Positions 1 to 5,741 of a stretch of DNA of 8,030 bases are shown piece by piece. The notes beneath the pieces are model-generated. The model saw nothing but the letters and a program-made list of their open reading frames with translations, did not search any database and was not told the origin of the DNA. Location: positions 1 to 8,030 of the forward strand of contig JAEXAY010000013.1 in assembly GCA_023457895.1 (NCBI GenBank), given 5' to 3'. Within the stretch, counting starts at the first letter, position 1. Every line of letters starts with the position of its first letter. The position numbers and the translations under genes are program-made. Source of the stretch: Pseudomonadota bacterium. GTDB taxonomy: Bacteria > Pseudomonadota > Alphaproteobacteria > Sphingomonadales > Sphingomonadaceae.

Positions 1-3
1 ATA

Positions 4-2256
4 TTACCTCATGCGTGTATGGAGTGCAGACTTTTGCTGCATACCGACACGTTCCTCCACTCGTCGCCACAGCTCCCGGTATGTTTCATACTTCGCCAGC
101 TCTACATCTCCCGCTGTGCCGAAAGCGTAATCCGCCGTGCGTTCGGCGTATCGCTGCCAGTCTCTGCGTGCGGGCGTCTCCCGGATAGCGGGAGCGCATT
201 GCCGGACAGCCTCCATCACAGCATCCCGGCTATGGCCGGTAGCGCGAAGTCGCAGGGCGATCATGGCATCCACACGGGAGTAGTCTTCAATGGTCAGGTG
301 ACGGCGAATGTCCTCAAAGTGAACATGATAGGCGGTAACGGCATCGCCTGAAGGTCCGCATCCCGGAGGCAGTACCGGCCATCGTTTTCTGCTCTCAGCG
401 GCGGCCTCATATTCCCCGGCTATCTGTCGGGCCAGCTCCAGCGCCTTGCGGCACTCACGTTTTTCGGCAACCAGAAGTTTCACCTCCGGAAAGGAACCGT
501 CTTCCCGACGATGCTTCGGTTTTCGATTCTCAAAGCCCGGCGCTCTGTGCGGGTGGATGCAACCGCACAATTTTTTATCTCCATACTCCTTGTTCAGCCG
601 TTCCGTAAGCCGGTTGCCCACATCCCGGTCAAAACGGCTCCCCAGTTTTGCGATGGTCAGAAGGCATTGAAAATTCCCCGGAGAACTCTCCAGAATGACC
701 GCAGGCCGGTATCCGTCCCTTTGCAGCCGGACCAGACTTTCCGCCGTCATGTCGTCGATAAGCACATGATGTTTTTCCTCGGATAACGGCGTGTAATATA
801 TATTCTCTTCGCGCCGCTGGAGCCTGAGCATCTCAGGTATGCGCAAGACCAGTTCTTCAGGGGTAAATCCCCTGGTAACGCCGCCTTCCTTGTCGAGAAT
901 GAAGGTCTTTTTATTCCCGTTTGTCTCCATGGCGATGCAGGTCACTCGATACCTGTCTGCTCCGACGGCTGCGGCATAACGCCTGAAATTCTCCATTTCC
1001 CGCATGAATTCTCTTCCTCTGTCCGGCACCGGCGGCGGGGTGTGTCTTGTCTTTTCCCAGGCGGAACGATACCTCCAGAGTCCTGCCTGACGATGCAGTC
1101 CTTTTGCCCGCAGCCATGCCTCAAACCGGGGTTTATGCCGCCTGACCTTTTTCCCCGTGCCCCGCAGGAAACGTCGCTCTTCCCTCTGCTGTATTTTCAG
1201 ACAATGACGGGCAATATTCAGTACCGGCACGCCGTATTGCGCCAGCCGGGCAAGACTCTTCCGACGCTGTTCTCTCTGCCGCTTTCGCAGGGAATCGACC
1301 GGCGTTATTGCCTCGTCGTTTCGTGCCTCTTTTTCTTCTTCCTCAAATTCCTGCTGATAGAGTTTCCATTCTTCCAGGTTTACCGAACTCACCGGCTCCG
1401 GCGGCAATGCTTCTTGCTCCTTCGTATAGTTTCCTTCCGTGAACTCTCCCCATTTTCTGCAAAGTTTTTTCATGCTGAAAGCCCGGTCCACGGAAGAAGC
1501 CTTCACGGCAATATCTCCCACAAAAATGACCGCACCGGACCCTTTTTTCTCAAAACGGAGACCAACTTCTGCCAGCTTCCGGTGCATATCTTCCCATGAG
1601 TCTGCATCCCGTATGATGTCATGCCCCCGCTCCTGTGCGATACGCTGGGCAGACTTCTCTCCCGTGGCGTGTTCAACGTCCAGGGCGGCCTGTCGAGGTT
1701 TTATTTCCCTGCCGCTCTTTCTCCGGGCCAGTTCACCGTTTTCCAGCACGACATACCGGGCTTTTTCCTGCGGTTTCCATCCCTGTCTGTGTTCAATGAG
1801 CGCAAGAATCCTGTGCGCCGCATCAATATCAAATCCTTTGTGCGGCTGAACGACTTTTCCCGTTTCCTCATTCATGCGGTTCACCGCAATGTGAAGATGG
1901 TAGTTATCGGTATCATAATGCAGAGCGTACACGGTCTGATGCCCGGTCAGCCCCATGTGACCCAGAAAAATATCCACAGCCTCATCCACCTGTTCCCTCG
2001 TGGGCTGCTCCCCCTCCTGCCATGAAAAAATCCAGTGCTGCACCGGCATCTTGCTGTGAACCGACTCTTCGGCCAGAGCGATCATTTCCATCTTCTGGCC
2101 ATTATGCGTGGAAGTCAGGAAATTCCTGCTGCCCGCATGGGCGACCTTTTCCTGCGGATTCTTGTTGTGAGGAAAGCGGATGTAATCCACCAGATCCCCG
2201 ATCTGCCACGTCTTCGGCTTATCGACGATTTCCCGTCTGACTTTCTTCACTATCAT
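4..2256 (-). CDS. MOBP-type relaxase with C-terminal RepB-like primase domain (750 aa)
   Basis: This is the DNA nickase of a mobilizable element: it would cut one strand at oriT, stay attached to the 5' end and pilot it to the recipient. Residues 1-130 hold the relaxase core: a tyrosine at residue 25 in GDLVDYIRF (motif I candidate nucleophile), a serine near 78 in HWIFSWQEGEQPT, and the metal-binding HYDTDNYHLH at 113-122, the form seen in RP4 TraI-like MOBP enzymes. Residues 220-275 match the conserved post-catalytic segment of that family. A charged linker (about 295-425) leads to a region resembling RepB-type primases, with IDD at 500-502, ESSPGNFQ at 523-530 and PHRAPGFENRKPKH at 569-582. 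I chose the ATG at 2256 because GGAG lies 9 nt upstream and the family N-terminus begins there; the frame is open back to 2361. It overlaps the upstream mobC-like gene by 38 bp, implying translational coupling. The relaxase call is firm; primase activity is inferred. Confidence 0.93.
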   Translation of the reverse strand: MIVKKVRREIVDKPKTWQIGDLVDYIRFPHNKNPQEKVAHAGSRNFLTSTHNGQKMEMIALAEESVHSKMPVQHWIFSWQEGEQPTREQVDEAVDIFLGHMGLTGHQTVYALHYDTDNYHLHIAVNRMNEETGKVVQPHKGFDIDAAHRILALIEHRQGWKPQEKARYVVLENGELARRKSGREIKPRQAALDVEHATGEKSAQRIAQERGHDIIRDADSWEDMHRKLAEVGLRFEKKGSGAVIFVGDIAVKASSVDRAFSMKKLCRKWGEFTEGNYTKEQEALPPEPVSSVNLEEWKLYQQEFEEEEKEARNDEAITPVDSLRKRQREQRRKSLARLAQYGVPVLNIARHCLKIQQREERRFLRGTGKKVRRHKPRFEAWLRAKGLHRQAGLWRYRSAWEKTRHTPPPVPDRGREFMREMENFRRYAAAVGADRYRVTCIAMETNGNKKTFILDKEGGVTRGFTPEELVLRIPEMLRLQRREENIYYTPLSEEKHHVLIDDMTAESLVRLQRDGYRPAVILESSPGNFQCLLTIAKLGSRFDRDVGNRLTERLNKEYGDKKLCGCIHPHRAPGFENRKPKHRREDGSFPEVKLLVAEKRECRKALELARQIAGEYEAAAESRKRWPVLPPGCGPSGDAVTAYHVHFEDIRRHLTIEDYSRVDAMIALRLRATGHSRDAVMEAVRQCAPAIRETPARRDWQRYAERTADYAFGTAGDVELAKYETYRELWRRVEERVGMQQKSALHTRMR

Positions 2257-2596
2257 GGCCGGGCACTCCAAGATGCTCAATGGCGGAAACCAGAAGCTCC
2301 AACACCCGTTCCTGCCGCTCAAGCATATCCACACCGGCACCCGACTGCCGAAGCGTTTCAAAGTTGTGCTTGAGCAGGCCCCCGATACGGCGAAGTTCCC
2401 GAATCATCATGGTGTCGGTGTGGGCTATGAGCGGGCGTCCTCCGAAAAACCTCCGGCGCAGATACGCGGAAACGGACAGCCCCGCCATATCCGCCTGCTG
2501 CTCAAGACGCGCTTTTTCCTCTGCTGTCACTCGAAAGGTGAGCAACAGATTGGCGGCATACTTACCTTCACCATTCGTTCCTTTTTTGCCTCTCAT
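2219..2596 (-). CDS. MobC/TraJ-like relaxosome accessory protein (125 aa)
   Basis: Small DNA-binding protein expected to bind oriT next to the nic site and help the relaxase load. Residues about 18-50 (RVTAEEKARLEQQADMAGLS, then VSAYLRRRFF) have the strand-helix-helix pattern of ribbon-helix-helix proteins of the MobC/TraJ group. The second half is helical, with the family-typical run of LRRIGGLLKHNFE. It sits directly between the oriT palindrome and the relaxase, in the same orientation, and its last 38 bp overlap the relaxase start. The ATG at 2596 has AAAGG about 9 nt upstream. Length is normal for the family. Some members autoregulate from the oriT region; that is plausible here but not visible in the sequence. 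The family call is strong, but I cannot separate the MobC and TraJ names without a search. Confidence 0.88.
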   Translation of the reverse strand: MRGKKGTNGEGKYAANLLLTFRVTAEEKARLEQQADMAGLSVSAYLRRRFFGGRPLIAHTDTMMIRELRRIGGLLKHNFETLRQSGAGVDMLERQERVLELLVSAIEHLGVPGHDSEESQTGNRR

Positions 2597-2610
2597 GCCT
2601 CTTTACCTTT

Positions 2611-2641
2611 GGAATGCGAGAAGCGAAGCGCCGAGCATTCC
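2611..2641. repeat. Inverted repeat in the oriT region
   Basis: GGAATGC (2611-2617) and GCATTCC (2635-2641) form a 7-bp inverted repeat around a GCGAAGCG-rich spacer. It lies between the mobC-like start codon and the oriT palindrome. It may be a binding site for the accessory protein or a hairpin in the mobC leader. Function is inferred from position only. Confidence 0.4.
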
Positions 2642-2667
2642 GGGAGTCCAGAGGGCGTCAGCCTTCT

Positions 2668-2706
2668 GGCAGGATGGTAGTTGTGTATTACAACTACCAT
2701 CCTGCC
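2668..2706. other. oriT: Candidate origin of transfer (oriT) with symmetric nic sites
   Basis: A perfect 17-bp inverted repeat (2668-2684 and 2690-2706) surrounds a 5-nt spacer, GTATT. Each arm contains CATCCTGC, which fits the nic consensus YATCCTG/Y known for IncP (RP4) and IncI (R64) plasmids. On the plus strand CATCCTG is 2698-2704, with predicted cleavage between 2704 and 2705; on the minus strand the same core runs 2676 to 2670, with cleavage between 2670 and 2669. The arms extend imperfectly outward (CTTCT versus TCGAAG). The relaxase encoded beside it is of the MOBP type, whose known targets carry this core, so position and sequence agree. Because the palindrome is symmetric, the nicked strand cannot be told from sequence. 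Confidence 0.85.
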
Positions 2707-2736
2707 TCGAAGAACCCGCCTCGTGCAGTGGCCAAA

Positions 2737-2766
2737 TTGTATATATGGAGAAATTTCTTGTATGCT
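2737..2766 (+). promoter_or_regulatory. Possible sigma-70 promoter for the 86-aa gene
   Basis: TTGTAT (2737-2742) and TATGCT (2761-2766) are separated by 18 bp. They would start transcription about 25 nt before the ATG at 2797, leaving room for the AAGGAGG ribosome site at 2783-2789. An alternative -10, TATATA at 2740-2745, has no good -35 partner. Moderate match only. Confidence 0.4.
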
Positions 2767-2796
2767 GGCGGCACTCTTTCCCAAGGAGGAAATGCT

Positions 2797-3057
2797 ATGG
2801 CCCAGAACGCGACAATCCGTCCTCAGCAGATAGAACGGGCAAGAAAACTGCTTCAGGATTTACCGGAGAAAGAAGACAGAAAAACACGCCTGGAAGCGGC
2901 GGAACTGCTGGAGAGAGATTTCAGAAAGGCAAAGGAGAAAGGCTACAATCCCAGAGAACTGAGCCAGATGCTCAAGAATGAAGGCATCATCATTCCCGCC
3001 TATCTCATAAAACGATTTTTTGCGGAAAACGGGAGTAGTTCTACACCTCAAAAATAG
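2797..3057 (+). CDS. Small helical protein divergent from mobC; probable mobilization accessory protein (86 aa)
   Basis: The start is well supported: AAGGAGG at 2783-2789 stands 7 nt before the ATG, and the frame has no closer start with a ribosome site. The protein is almost entirely charged helix (RPQQIERARKLLQDLPEKED at residues 8-27, then RLEAAELLERDFRKAKEKGY at 31-50). It ends with a segment at about 51-75 reading PRELSQMLKNEGIIIPAYLI then KRFF. That pattern (helix, turn, 'L..EG..I....F..') is like the short C-terminal DNA-contact segment of TraK-type and other small conjugation proteins found next to oriT. It reads away from the oriT palindrome, opposite to the relaxase operon, the usual place for a third relaxosome component. 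I do not recognise a named family with certainty. A small regulator of the mob operon is the main alternative. Confidence 0.75.
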   Translation: MAQNATIRPQQIERARKLLQDLPEKEDRKTRLEAAELLERDFRKAKEKGYNPRELSQMLKNEGIIIPAYLIKRFFAENGSSSTPQK

Positions 3058-3068
3058 GAGATTACCGT

Positions 3069-3084
3069 GTCTGATATTTCAGAC
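3069..3084. repeat. Short perfect inverted repeat, possible operator
   Basis: GTCTGA (3069-3074), a TATT spacer and TCAGAC (3079-3084) form a perfect 6-bp dyad, 11 nt after the stop of the 86-aa gene and 14 nt before the ATG at 3099. It is followed by an A-run rather than a T-run, so it does not look like a terminator for plus-strand transcription. A repressor site or leader hairpin is possible. Confidence 0.35.
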
Positions 3085-3098
3085 AAAAAAAATATGAC

Positions 3099-3312
3099 AT
3101 GAACACGAACATATTTTTATAAAATTTACACCAACAAAAAAAGTGGCTTCACACTGATTGACTACCTGCTGACAAGGGGAGATAGGTGTTTCTGCCTGGA
3201 CTGCGCGGAAATGGGGCTGAATATTCCCCGGTCATTAGCTGGAGGTAAATTCCGCTGTCCGAAGAAACCCGGCATTGCCCAAATGAATCTGTGCCATGTG
3301 AAACTCTGGTAG
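3099..3312 (+). pseudogene. Small cysteine-rich reading frame interrupted at a T-run
   Basis: From 3103 to the TAG at 3310-3312 the plus strand is open in one frame and reads like protein: SGFTLIDYLLTRGDRCFCLD, then CAEMGLNIPRSLAGG and KFRCPKKPGIAQMNLCHVKL. It has a CxxC pair plus further cysteines, like a small zinc ribbon. This frame has no usual start codon. An ATG at 3099 is one frame off, reading MNTNIFL then stop; removing one T from the TTTTT at 3114-3118 would join it to give MNTNIFYKIYTNKKSGFTL. I therefore read it as a small gene of about 65-70 codons broken by a one-base insertion. A minus-strand frame (3149-3349) overlaps it but looks less protein-like. No known family is recognised, and it may be chance coding. 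Confidence 0.4.
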
Positions 3313-3363
3313 AACTGAACCGAAATTTCGTTACGTTCCGGGTCAGCAACTGACGACAGTATG

Positions 3364-4136
3364 TTATCGAATTGCTGGCAGTTTCCCGAACGTTTTTTCC
3401 GGTACTCTGACCACGTTTTCGCCCTGCGAGGTGTATACCGCATAGCGCAGACTTTTCCCTTGCCGTTCTCCGGCGATGATTTCCAGAATTCCGTCACCGT
3501 TGAGGTCGGCAAAGTAGCAAAGTTTGTGCAAGCACGGGGCTTGCTTGTTATCATCCGGAGCAAGGAATTGGATCAGTGGCGGAGCCTGGATCTTGCCTGA
3601 GTCCTGCATGTCCCTGGTCAGCAGAATGACGGAATACTGGCCCCTTGTCGCCTACGCCGGAGTTGCTTCCGGCAGGGGGGCGGCTTCCATTTCGCTGCTT
3701 CCATGCTGTCGGGCGCGAGGATGTTCTGGGCGCAGATCAGTAGCTCGGTCTGGCCGTCATCCTCCAGATCCACGCTAAAGGCCTGAGCTATGCGGGCTTC
3801 CGTAGCGGGTAAGCCCTTTTGCAGCAGCCAATCTTGCACCAGGGCGAGACTGGCTGCGCCATCCATGGGCAGGGCCGTGGCATGGCGCGGCACAGGGTTC
3901 CAGCGGCAAGTCCTGGTCAGCAGGGCGGAACCGAACGTCAGCGTGTCTTCCATCCTTTGGATATCAAAAATCGGCAGGTCAGCCGGTCTATGCTCCGTTC
4001 CCTCGAATTTGCCCTCATGCTCGCTATGTATGGCGCAAACGATACCCGTACTCACGGTTCCGTCAAAGGAATAGACTTCCCATTTACCCCCGCCCAAAAG
4101 GTGATATCGGATGCTCCGATGTATTGTGCCAGAACT
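3364..4136 (-). pseudogene. FG-GAP/VCBS-like protein gene broken by frameshifts
   Basis: Two minus-strand reading frames together encode one protein-like sequence. The upstream part (4136 to 3618) includes KWEVYSFDGTVSTGIVCAI, RIAQAFSVDLEDDGQTELLI and CAQNILAPDSMEAAKWK. The downstream part (open from about 3651, ending at the TAA at 3364-3366) includes QYSVILLTRDMQDSGKIQAP and LCYFADLNGDGILEIIAGER. Both DLEDDGQTELLI and DLNGDGILEII have the acidic calcium-loop pattern of FG-GAP/VCBS repeats. The phase changes between about 3680 and 3640: the C6 tract and the GGGGCC on the minus strand each need one base removed to give PPPAGSNSGVGDKGQYSVIL. A further break is likely near 4090-4110, where RVLAQYIGASDITF lies in another frame just before GGGKWEV. 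No start codon or signal peptide is preserved. It is a decayed, probably exported repeat protein, not a functional gene, unless the indels are sequence errors. Confidence 0.65.
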
Positions 4137-4304
4137 CTAGACCTTGACCAGTCCTTCGGCCAGCAACAAGAGAAGGCCTTCGGGTTGGCGTAGCCCCGTT
4201 CGCGGAAAGCACGCAGTTACCAAACCCGCAGGCCACGCAGTGAAGGCCCCCTCCGTGAAAAAGCTCCATACCATACAGACACATAAACGTGGGGCGGTTA
4301 CCGC
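4137..4304. other. Stretch without an intact gene between the pseudogene and the lprI-like gene
   Basis: No convincing intact frame is seen. In phase with the FG-GAP-like pseudogene, beyond an in-frame TAG at 4137-4139, the minus strand reads GLRQPEGLLLLLAEGLVKV. This could be eroded N-terminal coding of the same protein. A short dyad GCGGTTACCGC (4294-4304) touches the stop codon of the lprI-like gene; it has too little stem and no T-run to be called a terminator. Confidence 0.3.
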
Positions 4305-5177
4305 TTAATCGATCACGATTGAGCCCCACTCGATGCTTTTGATTTTTCCGTTTTCAGATGTGATGGAAAAGCGTTGAACAGGCCTTTTCACTTCGTCAAC
4401 CTCTCTCTGCAATATCCAGTTATACATATGTTTTGACTCATCTTCATACATATCATCCCATCCCATGAAAGTCATTCCCCAATTAAATTTAATCAGTGAA
4501 TCTCTATCAATGTCATCGCCAACTTGCATGCCTGCAGCATTGTATCCCTTTTTATCAACTGTGACATAAAAAGGATGCTCGTCTATCAAGTAAAAAGTAA
4601 ATTCTTCATCGTATGATACCTTGGCATTCGCGTAATGAGGGATATTGTGGTCATTTTCATCTACATTCTGTTTTTTCCCATTTTTATTTTCAATACCAGC
4701 CGTGCGCATTAATGCTTCCATATCAAAGAATACGCTGCTGTCGAATATAGCCTTGAATTGCCTGAGCTGCTCCTGATGCCACTCTTCAAAGTAATAGTCC
4801 GGCCATGCACGGCCAGCAGCATTATCTGCTTCGCTCAGTTTGCTGTTGTGCTGAAGAATGCGGAGCAGGTTAATCCTTTTTAGGGTTGCTTCTGTGTAGG
4901 CTTCAGCCTTGCTCATGCCAAGCTTCATAACGTTTTGCACATAGTCATCCCGCCATTTTCTGATCCATTTTTGTTGTCCATCCATGTGATATTTTTTATC
5001 TTTTTCGGAAAGTCCCTCATAGACTTCTTTCCATACCCTGCCCAGTTCCTTGTCAGCCTCTTTGAATGCCTGAGATGTGGAAATCAGGATTCGATATTCA
5101 TCATCGGTCAAGGCAAAAGCCGAGGTGACTCCCAACGTCAGAACAAGAAGGAACACAAAGAAAGCACTTTTTTTCAT
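4305..5177 (-). CDS. Secreted protein with LprI-like N-terminal domain (290 aa)
   Basis: The N-terminus is a clear Sec signal peptide (MKKSAFFVFLLVLTLGVTSA, likely cut after AFA at about residue 22), so the product should be periplasmic or secreted. Residues about 24-105 fit the LprI/DUF1311 domain, first known in lysozyme inhibitors: SQAFKEADKELGRVWKEVYE followed by QQKWIRKWRDDYVQ, the family pattern 'aD.eLn..y...l' then 'aQr.Wi..RD'. The cysteines common in this domain are absent. The remaining half (about 120-290) is rich in acidic and aromatic residues (FNWGMTFMGWDDMYEDESKH) and matches nothing I can name. The ATG at 5177 has GGAGG at 5184-5188, six nt upstream; a longer frame to 5204 lacks the signal peptide at its start and is rejected. 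The gene is visibly more AT-rich than the relaxase or SH3 gene, suggesting separate acquisition. Lysozyme inhibition is only a family-level guess. Confidence 0.85.
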   Translation of the reverse strand: MKKSAFFVFLLVLTLGVTSAFALTDDEYRILISTSQAFKEADKELGRVWKEVYEGLSEKDKKYHMDGQQKWIRKWRDDYVQNVMKLGMSKAEAYTEATLKRINLLRILQHNSKLSEADNAAGRAWPDYYFEEWHQEQLRQFKAIFDSSVFFDMEALMRTAGIENKNGKKQNVDENDHNIPHYANAKVSYDEEFTFYLIDEHPFYVTVDKKGYNAAGMQVGDDIDRDSLIKFNWGMTFMGWDDMYEDESKHMYNWILQREVDEVKRPVQRFSITSENGKIKSIEWGSIVID

Positions 5178-5217
5178 ACCTTCCCTCCAGCAGGATAAAG
5201 TCAAACCGCTTTAGTAG

Positions 5218-5271
5218 GGCGTCAAGAGCTGATAGTCGCAAAAGAACAGTTTTGTTTTCTCTTATGACGCC
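5218..5271. repeat. Bulged inverted repeat upstream of the lprI-like gene
   Basis: GGCGTCAAGAG (5218-5228) can pair with CTCTTATGACGCC (5259-5271) except for a 2-nt bulge, giving an 11-bp stem over a 30-nt loop. It lies about 40 nt upstream of the lprI-like start codon on the minus strand. It may be a leader structure or the first member of the hairpin series that follows. No clear promoter was found here; TTGACG (5228 to 5223 on the minus strand) is a possible -35 without a good -10. Confidence 0.4.
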
Positions 5272-5353
5272 ATGACTTTCCAAAAAAATGGCAACAGTTA
5301 TAAATTGACTAGAACTCATTTCATAATTCAGCCCAAGGGCTGAATTATGAAGA

Positions 5354-5405
5354 TCATTCGCCCAAAAACGTGTTTTTGGGCTCATTCACGGCGCTTTTCG
5401 CGCCG
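5354..5405. repeat. Double-hairpin module, copy A
   Basis: Order: TCATTC, a 22-nt hairpin (5360-5381, outer pairs GCCC/GGGC), the linker TCATTCA, then a hairpin whose 15-nt core is GGCGC with loop TTTTC and GCGCC (5390-5404). It matches copy B at 5691-5741 in linker sequence, hairpin lengths and spacing, while stem bases differ in a paired way. Confidence 0.7.
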
Positions 5406-5477
5406 CGCCAGACTTTCGTCTGGCGGTAGAAGCCATTTCATACGAATTATGAAATGACTTCTAACCACTAGTACGGC

Positions 5478-5660
5478 TTAAGGAACCGCTGATTTATTCA
5501 CAGAATAAATCAGCTCCATGCCCAAAGAGGCAAAAGCCTCTTTGGGAAAGACACGCCAAGTCGTTCATTTAACGGGAAACGTACATTTTCCCTCTTCACG
5601 ACTTGCGGGCGGTCTTGCTCTGCAAGACCGCGGGAAACGCTTTAATCAGCGTTTCCTTAA
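5478..5660. repeat. Long-range 17-nt inverted repeat inside the hairpin array
   Basis: TTAAGGAACCGCTGATT (5478-5494) is complementary to AATCAGCGTTTCCTTAA (5644-5660) at 16 of 17 positions. Each arm also overlaps a local hairpin (5488-5514 and 5633-5656), so the long-range and local structures cannot form together. It frames a 149-bp inner segment holding the 5521-5546, 5558-5604 and 5609-5631 hairpins. Confidence 0.6.
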
Positions 5661-5690
5661 CACAATACGCTTCGTATCCTGTTGCCAGGC

Positions 5691-5741
5691 TCATTCGCCG
5701 AAAGACACGGTGTTCGGCTCATCCACGGCGGATATGCCGCC
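5691..5741. repeat. Double-hairpin module, copy B
   Basis: Order: TCATTC, a 22-nt imperfect hairpin (5697-5718, outer pairs GCCGAA/TTCGGC), the linker TCATCCA, then a hairpin of GGCGG, loop ATATG and CCGCC (5726-5740). Relative to copy A, the fourth pair of the first stem changes from C-G to G-C and the fifth pair of the second stem from C-G to G-C, so pairing is kept. Confidence 0.7.

Larger units (their letters stand above)
5320..5741. repeat. Array of about twelve closely packed hairpins with different arms
   Basis: Consecutive inverted repeats, with arm positions: 5320-5334/5337-5351 (15 bp perfect); 5360-5370/5371-5381 (10-11 bp); 5389-5394/5400-5405; 5406-5413/5418-5425; 5427-5442/5448-5463 (16 bp, one mismatch); 5488-5498/5504-5514 (11 bp); 5521-5531/5536-5546 (11 bp, AAAA loop); 5558-5564/5598-5604 enclosing 5574-5579/5587-5592; 5609-5618/5622-5631 (10 bp); 5633-5640/5649-5656; 5665-5669/5673-5677; 5697-5718 (imperfect); 5726-5730/5736-5740. 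The spacers between hairpins are very short. Because every stem has its own sequence, this is neither a REP-type family repeat nor a CRISPR array. It holds no plausible gene and lacks T-runs after the stems. Structured RNA or palindromic DNA element; function unknown. Confidence 0.8.

Noticed and set aside
1042..2025. Plus-strand frames opposite the relaxase
   Set aside because: They are antisense shadows of a strongly supported 750-residue relaxase and have no domain features of their own.
2257..2361. Longer relaxase start at 2361
   Set aside because: The extra 35 residues lie inside the mobC-like coding region and are not relaxase-like; the ATG at 2256 has a spaced GGAG.
3069..3084. Rho-independent terminator after the 86-aa gene
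   Set aside because: The 6-bp stem is followed by A residues, not T residues.
3149..3563. Minus-strand frames downstream of the FG-GAP-like pseudogene
   Set aside because: They overlap the more protein-like plus-strand cysteine-rich frame and show no domain or ribosome site.
5178..5204. Longer lprI-like start at 5204
   Set aside because: The additional nine residues precede a complete signal peptide, and GGAGG sits six nt before the ATG at 5177.
5320..5741. CRISPR array
   Set aside because: There is no constant direct repeat and no regular spacer length; every palindrome is different and no cas genes are present.
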